Below, one piece after another: positions 6,391-14,265 of a stretch of 17,213 nt of DNA (position 1 is the first letter of the stretch; each line of letters opens with the position of its first letter). The notes under the pieces are model-generated. The model did not search any database. It was not told where the DNA came from and saw only the letters and a program-made list of their open reading frames with translations. The DNA is from JAYZDB01 sp036338025. GTDB taxonomy: Bacteria; Planctomycetota; UBA1135; UBA2386. The stretch spans positions 1 to 17,213 of the forward strand of contig JAYZDB010000301.1 in the NCBI GenBank assembly GCA_036338025.1, given 5' to 3'. A program made the position numbers and the translations under genes.

Positions 6391-8808
6391 CTAGCGCGCG
6401 CTGGCACCCTGCAGGATCCAGAGCCGCACCAGTTCCTTGGCGTGGGCCGACAGCGGCGCCTGCTGCAGCGGCATCTGGTCGCCAGCGGCTGGCGTCCGGT
6501 CTACGAGCTTGCGGTACAGGTAGGAGGCCTCGGGGTCACCGGGGACCACCAGCGACGAACCGGGATTTAGCGTTCCCGGGATTCGCAGCCTGGCGGGAGT
6601 ATCCAGGCGGTACTCGCCGCGCTTGGCACCACCGAGATGGCACTGCGCACAGTTGGCCTGAAACAGCGGCAAGATGTGGGTCGACCACAAGATCGGCCCA
6701 TCGCCAGGTTCGAGTTCCGGACCCTCCTTGATCTGGCCAACGAACATCGGAGCGCGCCCGAAATCACCGCCGGCGTGCGCAGGTTCCGGAATGCCATCGC
6801 CATCGGTATCCGGGATTTCGTCGCCCACCGTCTCGCCAGTCGCCTCGGTCTCCGAATACACAAGCACCGGCAGCAGGCGCGAGAGGAAGGTCTCGTGGGT
6901 CGCGACCGCGTCGGTAATTCCGGCCTGCGCCATCTCGCGAAGCATGTCGACAACCGCCGCCAGTTCGAGGACCGAGTAGCGTCGACCGATTTCACGCAGG
7001 TTGCTGCGGAACAGCCCACCGGCAGCGTCGAAGAACTCGTCGAGGGTGTGTCGGCCGACCGCTTTGCCGCGCGCTTCGATGTCGCTGGACTTCAGCACCC
7101 GGCCCGCCGCCAACAAGCCGGCCGCGATGCGAGCGTGTTCCAGCAGATCGGCGGCTTCGCCGGCGCTCTGCGCCGCGATGTCATAAGTACCGACCACGAC
7201 GCCGTTCGAATCGCAGAGCTGATCGACAGCGAAGTCGGCGATCTTCTGCAAGGTCGCCAGGTAGTCGGGCAGATCGGACTCGAGATGGTCCATCACCGCC
7301 AGGGCCTGCAGCACTTCGCCGGTCGAGGCGACGTCGACATGAGCACTCGGGTCCCCATCGAGGTCGTTCCGCTCATTGAGCGCACCCGAGGAGTCGAGGT
7401 GCAGCGCGACGAGGTTCTTGTACGAAACCACTGCCAGATCGAAACCGATGGCAGGTGGTCCAGGCGGCGCCGAGCGCGCGCCGTCCGTGATCCAATCCTT
7501 GATCAGCTGCAGTTCCTTCGCCGGGAACTGCCCACCCTGGGGCATCTGGATAAAGGGCGCCGGCGGATTGGCCTTCAGGATGTAGTAGAGCACGCTGTTG
7601 TCCGGATCACCGCGGGTGATGATCGGAGTCTTGGACCCCGGTTTGGAATTGACCCCGCCCCGGTGCACAGCCTCGTAGGAGTCGACCGCAAAGCCCGCCT
7701 GGCCGAACAAACCGCGGTGGCACCCCGCGCACCACAGGGAGAGCACCTCGCTGACACCACTCTCCCAGGTGACGATCTGGTTGGCCGACGCGGCGCCGCG
7801 GCCACTCCCAGGATCGGGTCCGAAGGGACTGCCGCGGAAGATGTCGCGCAGGTTCGGGTTGGGGTTCTGGCTGCCGGCGTAGTAGGACAATTCCCCGCCA
7901 GCTCGCAGCATCGCCGCCACCGTCTCGAGAGAGCTCGCCACGTCGAGGACACGGTAGGAATTCGGGCCGACGCCGTCTGGCCGGGCGTTGCGCACCTCGA
8001 CGGTGTTCGGCAGCCAGCGGACGCCGTTGGCCGGATCGTAGTCGCTCGGAAACTGCAGGGGCCCTGGCACCAGGCCGTTCATGAACAAGTTCGAAAACAG
8101 GGTCTCCTCGATCGCCAGAGCCTGGCGCAGCAAGAACAAGCCGAGCACACCCTCCTCCGGAGTTTCGCCCGGTCGGCTGCCGCGGTTGCGCTGCAAGAGG
8201 CCGGTGCCCAGAAGCGTCCGCGCCCGCATCGCCCGCGCCATCTGGGCGAGAGACACCTCACCCTCGGCGACTGTCAGGGTCGTGCGGGTCACATCGGAAT
8301 CGGCGCCGGACCCGGCGTAATCCGAGGAACCCCGGCGCCAGGTAAACAAGCGGGTGGTGGTGCCCGGATCGAGTTCCCCGCCGGTCATCGCCGCGAAACT
8401 CATCAGTTCGGCGGCCAGGGTCTCGTCGATGTTGCTGCCGTTGCCGTTGTTGTCGGCTGGCGCATCGGACTCGCTGGCCTTGCGGACCAGGGTGGCAGAG
8501 CTCGCCAGCGACGGACCCGGGGCCGCGCCCGATGAGCGCACCTGCAGGTGCAGGCGAGCGAAGGCGAGAACCTGGTCCTCCAGCCCCGCGTTGCTCATCT
8601 CGATCTTCGACCGACCAACCCGGTAGGCCGGCCGATCTGTCGACAGCAAGAGGGCCGCGGCGAGGTCATCACCATCAGCCCCGCCGGTCTGGCTGTCCGC
8701 TTTGCGGAGCTTCTCGTTCGGCGTCACCGGCGCGGACGTACCGCCGCTACTGCCGCCGCAACTCACCGCAGCGAGGACGAGGATCGAGAGTAGAACGGGC
8801 CGAATCAT
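6391..8808 (-). CDS. Di-haem planctomycete-type cytochrome c lipoprotein, 805 aa
   Basis: Residues 1-17 are a lipoprotein signal peptide ending in AVSC (Cys17), so the protein is probably membrane-anchored outside the cytoplasm. Two separate cytochrome c-like domains are visible. The first (about 349-446) has CAGCH (360-364), then GDPDNSVLYYILK and a possible axial Met in QMPQGG (Met422). The second (about 704-802) has CAQCH (720-724), then GDPEASYLYRKL and Met779 in DQMPLQ, and ends in the typical LVRLWILQGA helix. This C-terminal layout matches planctomycete cytochrome c (PSC-type) domains. Between them lies a largely helical region of about 260 residues with no family I recognise, then a calcium-loop-like DTDGDGIPEP (667-676). 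Residues 50-345 are also unassigned. Known: such proteins are linked to extracytoplasmic electron transfer or polymer degradation. The specific role here is unknown. Confidence 0.88.
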   Translation of the reverse strand: MIRPVLLSILVLAAVSCGGSSGGTSAPVTPNEKLRKADSQTGGADGDDLAAALLLSTDRPAYRVGRSKIEMSNAGLEDQVLAFARLHLQVRSSGAAPGPSLASSATLVRKASESDAPADNNGNGSNIDETLAAELMSFAAMTGGELDPGTTTRLFTWRRGSSDYAGSGADSDVTRTTLTVAEGEVSLAQMARAMRARTLLGTGLLQRNRGSRPGETPEEGVLGLFLLRQALAIEETLFSNLFMNGLVPGPLQFPSDYDPANGVRWLPNTVEVRNARPDGVGPNSYRVLDVASSLETVAAMLRAGGELSYYAGSQNPNPNLRDIFRGSPFGPDPGSGRGAASANQIVTWESGVSEVLSLWCAGCHRGLFGQAGFAVDSYEAVHRGGVNSKPGSKTPIITRGDPDNSVLYYILKANPPAPFIQMPQGGQFPAKELQLIKDWITDGARSAPPGPPAIGFDLAVVSYKNLVALHLDSSGALNERNDLDGDPSAHVDVASTGEVLQALAVMDHLESDLPDYLATLQKIADFAVDQLCDSNGVVVGTYDIAAQSAGEAADLLEHARIAAGLLAAGRVLKSSDIEARGKAVGRHTLDEFFDAAGGLFRSNLREIGRRYSVLELAAVVDMLREMAQAGITDAVATHETFLSRLLPVLVYSETEATGETVGDEIPDTDGDGIPEPAHAGGDFGRAPMFVGQIKEGPELEPGDGPILWSTHILPLFQANCAQCHLGGAKRGEYRLDTPARLRIPGTLNPGSSLVVPGDPEASYLYRKLVDRTPAAGDQMPLQQAPLSAHAKELVRLWILQGASAR

Positions 8809-8843
8809 GGGAGCCAGGGCGGTCAGGGGAAGCCGTAAGGGAT

Positions 8844-9341
8844 CTAGGGAATCTTAGCAGCCAAACCGGCCACCCGGGTGAGCCCTTCGCCCTCCAGGCG
8901 GCAGGTACGCCAATCTGGCAGCAATTCTGCCCCTAGCCGCTCGTAGAAGTCGATCGCTGGGCGATTCCATCCGAGCACGTTCCAGTCCATGCGAGGGCAC
9001 TCTCGGCGCCGAGCCTCGGCCGCTACCGCAGCCAGCAGGTCTCGTCCGAGGCCCCGACCCCGGTAATCCTGGGTGACAAATAGATCCTCCAAATGCAGGC
9101 AGGCGTGGGTCCAAAACGTCGAGTAGTTCTCACAGAACAGGGCAAACCCGACCAGGTTGGACGCCCCGGAATCCCCCACCTCAGCGACCAATGCACCACA
9201 TTTCGGCTGGTCACCGAACAGGTCCCGGTGCAGACCGTCGGCGGTGGCCCGGACCTGGTCGAGGAGTTTCTCGTAGTCGGCGAGCTCGCGAATCAACGCG
9301 AGGATCGCCGGGACATCATCTGGAGTGGCGGCTCGGATCAT
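8844..9341 (-). CDS. GNAT acetyltransferase, spermidine/spermine acetyltransferase-like
   Basis: 165 residues from the ATG at 9341. The frame stays open upstream to 9746, but that part lies inside the dus gene in another frame and is non-family sequence, so I reject it. The acetyl-CoA-binding motif A is DYRGRGLGRDLL (92-103). The preceding HLEDLFV (83-89) and following MDWNVLGWNRPAIDFYERLGA (118-138) match the SAT (diamine/thialysine N-acetyltransferase) branch, including FWTHACLHLEDL before motif A. Expected reaction: acetyl-CoA-dependent acetylation of a small amine. The exact substrate cannot be read from sequence. It is cytoplasmic. It is 91 bp after dus and 35 bp before the di-haem lipoprotein gene. 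Confidence 0.92.
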   Translation of the reverse strand: MIRAATPDDVPAILALIRELADYEKLLDQVRATADGLHRDLFGDQPKCGALVAEVGDSGASNLVGFALFCENYSTFWTHACLHLEDLFVTQDYRGRGLGRDLLAAVAAEARRRECPRMDWNVLGWNRPAIDFYERLGAELLPDWRTCRLEGEGLTRVAGLAAKIP

Positions 9342-9392
9342 GAGGACTGTTGGGTTCGGGTCATTGTCGATCCTCCACGCCCCACCCCCAAG

Positions 9393-9404
9393 GGCGAGCT
9401 CGCC
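9393..9404. repeat. 12-bp perfect palindrome upstream of GNAT gene
   Basis: GGCGAGCTCGCC is self-complementary and lies 51 bp upstream of the GNAT ATG, inside the 91-bp dus-GNAT gap. It could be an operator, but a GC-rich 12-mer palindrome can also arise by chance. Confidence 0.25.
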
Positions 9405-9432
9405 GCGCTGGAAGAAAATCGCTGCATACCGG

Positions 9433-10419
9433 TCAGGCCGGGACCGGACAATAAAACCTGTCCAGCACCTCGAACAGATCCGCCTCGTTGCGGACCTGGA
9501 CGAATGCATCACGCACCGATTCAGCGTCGGCACCGTAGATCTTCGCATACTTGATCGCGTGGGTGCGGGTTCGCCGGATCCCGAGCTTGTCGCCGTAGAC
9601 CTGCCTGGCCGTCTCCCAATGCATGGCGATGGCGGCGCGTTGCATCGCCAGATCCGGCGGCTCGATTTCTCGACCAGCCAGAGCCGCGGCAGTCTGCGCG
9701 AACAAGAAGGGGTTCCCGATGCAGCCACGGGCCAGGGTGACTCCATCGACCCCGGTCCGCTCCATCATCTCGACCACGTCAGCGGCGCTGAACAGGTCTC
9801 CGCTGCCCAACATGGTGCGGTCGCCGAGGTGACGTTTGACTTTGGTCAGAAAGTCCCACCGGCTCGGCCCCACGTACTTTTGTGCGACCGTGCGACCATG
9901 CACAGTCACGCCGTCGATGCCAGCCTCGAAAGCTCGATCGAGAATCTCGAAGAAGTTCCGCTCGGATTGTGCCGAGTCATCAAGACCCCGCCGCATCTTG
10001 ACGGTGACCGGCACCCGTCCCGCCACCGCATCGAGGGTGCTCTGCACGATCGCAGAGGCAACGTCCGGTTGGCTGAGGTGGTAGCCACCGCGACAACGAC
10101 CCATGACCTTGTTGACCGGGCAGCCGAAGTTGATGTCGATCAAGTCGTAGCCAGCCGCGACCATTTGATCGGCGGCTGCCCCGAACACCTCGGGTTCGGT
10201 CCCCATGATCTGACCGCCGATCGGGTGGTCATCTTCGGGAAGCTCAAGAATGCGCTTCTGCGCCCGACCCTTGATCATCACCAGGCGATCGACCACGACT
10301 TCGTTGAAGCAGAACTTCGCGCCGTGCGCCCGCGCGACCCGACGCATCGCCAGGTCGCTATAGCCACTCAGCGCGGCCTGCACGGCAGGCATCGAGATCT
10401 CCAGTTCGCCGATCTTCAT
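9433..10419 (-). CDS. dus: tRNA-dihydrouridine synthase (Dus family)
   Basis: 328 residues, FMN-dependent TIM-barrel enzyme that reduces uridine to dihydrouridine in the tRNA D-loop. The N-terminal AALSGYSDLAMRRVARAHGA (15-34) is the barrel entry. The catalytic signature is INFGCPVNKV, with Cys100 as the catalytic acid. VTVKMRRG (about 148-155) and VTVHGRT (about 181-187) are phosphate/substrate-contacting strands, and GSGDLFSAADV plus TLARGCIGNPFLF (about 238-250) is the FMN-binding end. The segment after the catalytic Cys reads GRCRGGYHLSQP, unlike the KxxGxALL form of E. coli DusB, so I do not assign a precise A/B/C subtype. The C-terminal helical tRNA-binding domain is present. The ATG at 10419 fits. 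A candidate promoter lies 47 bp upstream. Confidence 0.94.
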   Translation of the reverse strand: MKIGELEISMPAVQAALSGYSDLAMRRVARAHGAKFCFNEVVVDRLVMIKGRAQKRILELPEDDHPIGGQIMGTEPEVFGAAADQMVAAGYDLIDINFGCPVNKVMGRCRGGYHLSQPDVASAIVQSTLDAVAGRVPVTVKMRRGLDDSAQSERNFFEILDRAFEAGIDGVTVHGRTVAQKYVGPSRWDFLTKVKRHLGDRTMLGSGDLFSAADVVEMMERTGVDGVTLARGCIGNPFLFAQTAAALAGREIEPPDLAMQRAAIAMHWETARQVYGDKLGIRRTRTHAIKYAKIYGADAESVRDAFVQVRNEADLFEVLDRFYCPVPA

Positions 10420-10465
10420 CTTGGTCTTGGCGGGTGCTGCCGGATCCTAGTACGGCGACCGCCAG

Positions 10466-10494
10466 ATACTATTCCCCAACACCCCGACTCACAA
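10466..10494 (-). promoter_or_regulatory. Possible sigma-70-like promoter for dus
   Basis: On the minus strand TTGTGA (10489-10494) is followed by 17 bp and TAGTAT (10466-10471), four of six matches in each hexamer at ideal spacing, ending 46 bp before the dus ATG. Planctomycete promoters are poorly described and no search was run, so this is tentative. Confidence 0.3.
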
Positions 10495-10530
10495 AAGGCG
10501 AGCGCGAGTCCGGGCCGGCAATCTGCTGCA

Positions 10531-11430
10531 CTACGGTTCGCCGAACCAACTGGCGGTCAGGTCCATCCACAAGGCCAGTCCATCAAACGGGTCGAACCTG
10601 GCGTAGCGTCTCGCGACGGTCGCATCGGCCGGTGCTTTCGTCTTGCCCGCCATCTCGGCGAGCCGGGCGCGGCACCAGGAATCGAGAGCCAGGTCCTTGT
10701 AGTGGCCGAGCAGGCGCATGGCCTGGCCAGCGGCGTAGGGACCAAAGCCCGAGATCGAGAGCAGGCGCTCACGGACATCATCGAGCGACACGCTGCGGTC
10801 CGTGAACCAGGCATCGCAGAGCTCACCGGCGGCAAACCCCTCGGCCAGCGCAATGCAGGACCTGGCTCGGTAGCCGACACGCACCACGTCCCGGTAGAAA
10901 GTCTCGCCCTGTGCCGCACAAGCCGCAGGCGTCGGAAACGCCCGACGACCCGAAGGTGCCTCGACCCCCAGGGCTTCGACCAGGCGCGACGCCATCAACC
11001 GGGTGGCGGCCCAAGAGCAGTTGGTGGTGAACAGGAGCTTCATCAAGTCCTCGAACAACGTGGCACCACGGAAGATCCGACCAGCGCCGCGCCGCGGCAC
11101 CCAGGCCAGGCGCGGCGTCTTGGCACACAAGCGCCAGAACTCCGTCAGGTCCTCATCCAGGCGCAGCATGTACGGCATCAAGCCGCGGAGGTGCGCCCGG
11201 CGCGACTTGCTCAGTCCCCGACGCGAGTCGGCCACCATCGACAGGCCCGTAGCTGTCTGCCGAAGCGTGACATCCACTGCCACACCAGCCAAATCGACGG
11301 GCATCGAAAACACCTCGTTGGTCTCGTCCCAGGCAAAGGGCGCGAGATCGATCCAGCCGTGGCTGAACAGAATGGTCTTGAGGTCAAAACCCACCGCCGT
11401 GGGAAATCGGAATCGACACCTTGCGCTCAC
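10531..11430 (-). CDS. HhH-GPD DNA glycosylase (AlkA/3-methyladenine type)
   Basis: 299 residues. The N-terminal domain (about 1-110, with HGWIDLAPFAWD) resembles the AlkA/OGG1 beta domain. The HhH-GPD catalytic domain covers about 120-285. The helix-hairpin-helix is LLSISGFGPYAAGQAMRLLG (223-242), and the catalytic Asp is Asp250 in DLALDSW. The position that is Lys in OGG1-type bifunctional glycosylases is Tyr232, so a monofunctional base-excision enzyme acting on alkylated bases is most likely. The start is a GTG at 11430, 7 bp after the stop of the Enzyme I gene, with a TGAGG-like ribosome site overlapping that stop. A second in-frame GTG 12 codons later is an alternative. The tight spacing means it shares the Enzyme I transcript, although no functional link is obvious. 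Confidence 0.88.
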   Translation of the reverse strand: MSARCRFRFPTAVGFDLKTILFSHGWIDLAPFAWDETNEVFSMPVDLAGVAVDVTLRQTATGLSMVADSRRGLSKSRRAHLRGLMPYMLRLDEDLTEFWRLCAKTPRLAWVPRRGAGRIFRGATLFEDLMKLLFTTNCSWAATRLMASRLVEALGVEAPSGRRAFPTPAACAAQGETFYRDVVRVGYRARSCIALAEGFAAGELCDAWFTDRSVSLDDVRERLLSISGFGPYAAGQAMRLLGHYKDLALDSWCRARLAEMAGKTKAPADATVARRYARFDPFDGLALWMDLTASWFGEP

Positions 11431-11437
11431 ATCTGCC

Positions 11438-13159
11438 TCAACTCTTCACGAGACGTATCAGCAGGCGATGCACATCGAGAGCGCGCGGCGCATTGAGGAT
11501 CTTGTCGCTGATCTGGGCGCATTCCCCGAGCGTGAAACGACTGAGGATCTTCAACATCCCGTTCAGCCGCACCGGCGCAACACTGAAGTGAGTGATCCCA
11601 ACGCCAACGTAGAACGGCACGCGCATCGGATCCGCCGCGCCCTCTCCGAACAGGATCAAGGTCTTCTCGGCCTTCTTGGCCTCGCTCGACATGCGGGCGG
11701 TCAACTCAAACAAGGCCGGGTGGACGGATTCGTAGTAATCGCGGGCGTTTGCATTGTCACGGTCCGCGGCCAACAGGTGTGCCTGCAGGTCGTCGATCGC
11801 CACGACTACGAAATCGGACTCGTTGAGGAACGCGTGCACGACAAAAGCCGCCGCCGGCACCTCAATGATCGGCGCAATGCGGAGGGTCTCGGCGCACTTG
11901 ACCTTCTTCTTGCGAAGCTCCAGACGTTCTTCCAGGATCGCTGCCTTCACGCGTTGCAGATCCGACAAGCCGGTAACGAACGGTACCAAGACACCGACGT
12001 TCGGTGTGTTGGCAGCGGCGCGCAGGATTGCGCGCAGTTGCAGACGAAGGATGCTGCCTTCATACAGGAGCGCCCGAATCCCGCGCAGGCCCATCGCCGG
12101 GTTGCGCTCGACCTCGGTCGGCAACTTGATCACGCGCGCCTTGGAACTGACGTCGAGCAGCCGGAAGTTGGTCGGACTGCCCTTGCTACCGCTCAACACC
12201 TCGGCGTAGTGATGGGTCAACACATCCTCGGTCGGGCGACGATTTTCCTCGACCAGGAACAGCAACTCGGTGCGGTACAACCCGACTCCATCCATGCCCA
12301 TGGTGCGCGACAGGGCAGCCTCACTGACCCCCCCGACCGCACTCATCAACTGGATCTCGACGCCGTCGCGGGTCGCGTGCGCGGAGTCACTTTCCGGCAT
12401 CTTCACCGACTTGGACCCAGCCATCGAACGCTCGAACTCCTCGCGTAACCGGTCGTCGGGCCGCACGTGGAGTTCACCAGATCCGGCGTCGAGAATGACG
12501 AAGATGCCATTCGCGAGTTTCTCCGGGAGATCACGAATGCCAGTAATGGTCGGGATTCCCATGGAGCGCGCCAAGATGGCCGCGTGAGAACTGATACCGC
12601 CCTCTTCTGCGACGATGCCCTCGACGCGTTCGTTGTCGAGATTGAACATGTCAGAAGTGGAGAGCTTGCGGGCGGCCAACACGTATCGACCTTGTGGACG
12701 ATCCGGCTCATCGGTCTCCACACCATCGTGCAGATTCCGCAGGATTCGTGTCGCTACGTCGCGCAAATCTCCTGCACGTTGTTGTAGAGCATCGTTCTCA
12801 ACCAGTTGGAAAATCCGATCGTAGCTCTGCACGATCTTGTGGATGCTGGAGCGAACCGACAGGCGCTCCTCCATGACCATCGTTTCGATCTCTTCGACGA
12901 ACTTCGGATCCGTAATAAACCCGATGTGCGTGTCGAAGATCCGGAGTTCCTGACTTCCGAGGCTATCGCCGTGCTTGTTCTTGAGCGCCTCGATCTGCGA
13001 CCGACTGTCGGCGAGCGCAGCTCGCAAGCGGTTGAGTTCCTCTTCGACCTGATCCGAGGAGATCCGCGTCATGTAGCCCTCGTCGGCGGCGTATCCCTGC
13101 AGGTGCACGGCACCCAGGGCCACGCCAGCGGCTACGGTTTCTCCTTTGTAGATGGTCAC
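11438..13159 (-). CDS. ptsI: PTS Enzyme I-like phosphoenolpyruvate-protein phosphotransferase, diverged active site
   Basis: 573 residues, nearly the same length as E. coli Enzyme I, which moves phosphate from PEP to HPr. The domain order is normal: an N-terminal YKGETVAAGVALG start, a helical HPr-binding region (about 30-145), a phosphohistidine swivel with GGISSHAAILARSMGIP (His192), and a PEP-binding barrel (about 252-540). Arg296 (GLYRTELLF), Arg333, Glu433 (IIEVPAA) and Arg467 (ADRDN) are kept. Three sites are altered: GTND, around Asn454 in E. coli, is AIDD (454-457); GGDK is SSKA (338-341); and the catalytic Cys of MCGE is Phe504 in LFGE. PEP-dependent transfer may therefore be impaired or changed. 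The GTG start at 13159 has no clear ribosome site but overlaps the stop of a small ORF as GTGA. No HPr or EII gene is in the window, so a regulatory PTS is possible. Confidence 0.88.
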   Translation of the reverse strand: MTIYKGETVAAGVALGAVHLQGYAADEGYMTRISSDQVEEELNRLRAALADSRSQIEALKNKHGDSLGSQELRIFDTHIGFITDPKFVEEIETMVMEERLSVRSSIHKIVQSYDRIFQLVENDALQQRAGDLRDVATRILRNLHDGVETDEPDRPQGRYVLAARKLSTSDMFNLDNERVEGIVAEEGGISSHAAILARSMGIPTITGIRDLPEKLANGIFVILDAGSGELHVRPDDRLREEFERSMAGSKSVKMPESDSAHATRDGVEIQLMSAVGGVSEAALSRTMGMDGVGLYRTELLFLVEENRRPTEDVLTHHYAEVLSGSKGSPTNFRLLDVSSKARVIKLPTEVERNPAMGLRGIRALLYEGSILRLQLRAILRAAANTPNVGVLVPFVTGLSDLQRVKAAILEERLELRKKKVKCAETLRIAPIIEVPAAAFVVHAFLNESDFVVVAIDDLQAHLLAADRDNANARDYYESVHPALFELTARMSSEAKKAEKTLILFGEGAADPMRVPFYVGVGITHFSVAPVRLNGMLKILSRFTLGECAQISDKILNAPRALDVHRLLIRLVKS

Positions 13160-13266
13160 TTGGCTGATTTTTTGGGGGCAGGTATGGTGCCGGACCCGGG
13201 CCCCAATCCCAAGCCACCTTTACCAAGAAGCTGGTCAAGAAGGTCAAAGGAACGGCTGCCAGACAT
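13156..13266 (-). CDS. Possible 36-aa ORF coupled to the Enzyme I gene
   Basis: An ATG at 13266 opens a short frame ending in a TGA at 13156-13158, which overlaps the Enzyme I GTG (13157-13159) as GTGA. The product starts MSGSRSFDLLDQLLGKGG, continues glycine/proline-rich and ends PAPKKSAK. A purine-rich GGGGCGGGG lies about 8 bases upstream of the ATG. The overlap type is the same as that used by lpxA and its downstream gene, and it would explain how Enzyme I is translated without its own ribosome site. It does not resemble HPr (no GLHARPA-like motif). Codon third positions are less GC-rich than in neighbouring genes, so it may be a leader peptide or not coding at all. Confidence 0.35.
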   Translation of the reverse strand: MSGSRSFDLLDQLLGKGGLGLGPGSGTIPAPKKSAK

Positions 13267-13443
13267 CGACGGCACCCCGCCCCATCGCCAGTCCGAACCC
13301 AGGAAAAGGTCAGCTGCAAGGCCGCCAGATTTTTTGCGACCAGGACAGGCTCGCGGCTATCCTCTCGGCGTCGACATGGTGACATCACCGTGCCGGCAGA
13401 CGGAACGCCATTCTTCCAATCACTCTCACGGCCCCTAGCTTCC
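13160..13443. other. Divergent intergenic region between Enzyme I and lpxA
   Basis: This 284-bp region separates the two divergent transcription units and should contain promoters for both. Its lower part is occupied by the possible 36-residue ORF. An AT-rich patch (AGATTTTTTGCG, 13328-13339) begins a possible lpxA promoter. Plus-strand frames across it lack gene-like sequence. Confidence 0.5.
13334..13363 (+). promoter_or_regulatory. Possible promoter for lpxA operon
   Basis: TTGCGA (13334-13339) and TATCCT (13358-13363) are spaced by 18 bp and match four of six sigma-70 consensus bases each. They lie about 80 bp upstream of the lpxA ATG in an otherwise GC-rich region. The match is weak. 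Confidence 0.22.
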
Positions 13444-14265
13444 ATGGGTATTCACCCCACAGCCATCATCGCCGACGGTGCTGAATACGCCGACAACGTC
13501 GAAGTCGGGCCCTACTGCGTCCTCGGTTCCAAGGTGGTGCTTGGATCCGGGTGCCGACTGCACTCGCACGTGGTAATCGACGGGGACACGCAACTCGGAG
13601 CAAACAACACCGTGTTCCCGCACGCCGTCCTCGGGACCACCCCCCAAGACAAGAAGCTCCAGGATGCCGATGTCGACAGCAAACTCCGCATCGGCGACCA
13701 CAACCAGATCCGGGAGTTCGTGACAATCCATGGCGGCACCGAGTACGGCAGCGGCGTCACGACTGTTGGCTCACACAACATGCTGCTGGCGACCTGCCAC
13801 ATCGGGCACGATGCCTGGGTCGGCAACCGCACAATCTTCACCAACGGGGCGATGGCAGCTGGACATACCCACATCGGGGACCACTCGATTCTCGGTGCGA
13901 TGGTCGGAGTGCACCAATTCGCTCGAATCGGAGAGTTCGCCATGATCGGTGCAGGCTCGATGCTGTCCAAAGATGCGCCGCCCTACTCCCTCGTGCAAGG
14001 CGACCGGGCGCGACTGGTCAGCATCAACACCATCGGTCTGAAACGGGCCGGCTTCGAGAACGCCAAGATCCTCGAGATCAAGCGCGCCTTCCGGCAGTTG
14101 TTCTGGCGAGCCGGCACCCAGGACGAGCGCCTGGCCACTGTCACTGATCTGATATCGACCAACGACTCCGTTCGAAACCTCGTCGAGTTCATCCAGACCT
14201 CGAAGCGCGGACTGGTGATGCCTCACCAGCAAGAATCCCGAGACGAGAAGACCCCGCTGTCGTGA
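13444..14265 (+). CDS. lpxA: UDP-N-acetylglucosamine O-acyltransferase
   Basis: 273 residues from the ATG at 13444. Upstream in-frame GTG at 13390 would add 18 residues with no family match. LpxA transfers a 3-hydroxyacyl chain from acyl carrier protein to UDP-GlcNAc, the first step of lipid A synthesis, in the cytoplasm. The left-handed beta-helix hexapeptide repeats run from about 3 to 190 (HPTAIIADGAE, VGPYCVLGSKVVLG, SHVVIDGDTQLG, IGDHNQIREFVTIHGGT). The catalytic His is His122 in CHIGHDAWVGN, matching E. coli His125. GAMVGVHQFARIG and the C-terminal GLKRAGFE and SKRGLVMP are also typical. Its TGA overlaps the next gene's GTG as GTGA, implying translational coupling. The usual neighbours lpxD, fabZ and lpxB are not seen here. 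Confidence 0.96.
   Translation: MGIHPTAIIADGAEYADNVEVGPYCVLGSKVVLGSGCRLHSHVVIDGDTQLGANNTVFPHAVLGTTPQDKKLQDADVDSKLRIGDHNQIREFVTIHGGTEYGSGVTTVGSHNMLLATCHIGHDAWVGNRTIFTNGAMAAGHTHIGDHSILGAMVGVHQFARIGEFAMIGAGSMLSKDAPPYSLVQGDRARLVSINTIGLKRAGFENAKILEIKRAFRQLFWRAGTQDERLATVTDLISTNDSVRNLVEFIQTSKRGLVMPHQQESRDEKTPLS

Noticed and set aside
6637..8535. 632-codon plus-strand open frame opposite the di-haem lipoprotein
   Set aside because: The minus strand has the lipobox and haem motifs; this frame is compositionally a shadow.
9342..9746. N-terminal extension of the GNAT frame into dus
   Set aside because: These 135 codons overlap dus in another frame, and the GNAT fold begins cleanly at the ATG at 9341.
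9325..11496. 723-codon plus-strand frame spanning GNAT, dus and glycosylase genes
   Set aside because: It crosses three well-recognised minus-strand genes and their gaps, with no domain of its own.
13174..13438. Plus-strand frame in the divergent region (Pro/Arg-rich, starting MVPDPGPNP)
   Set aside because: Low-complexity, no ribosome site, no recognisable family, and ends just before lpxA without coupling.
13390..13443. Upstream GTG start for lpxA
   Set aside because: The added 18 residues have no LpxA similarity; the ATG at 13444 gives the usual HPTA start.
13160..13443. HPr gene next to Enzyme I
   Set aside because: I read the minus-strand frames for a GLHARPA-like phosphorylation motif and found none.
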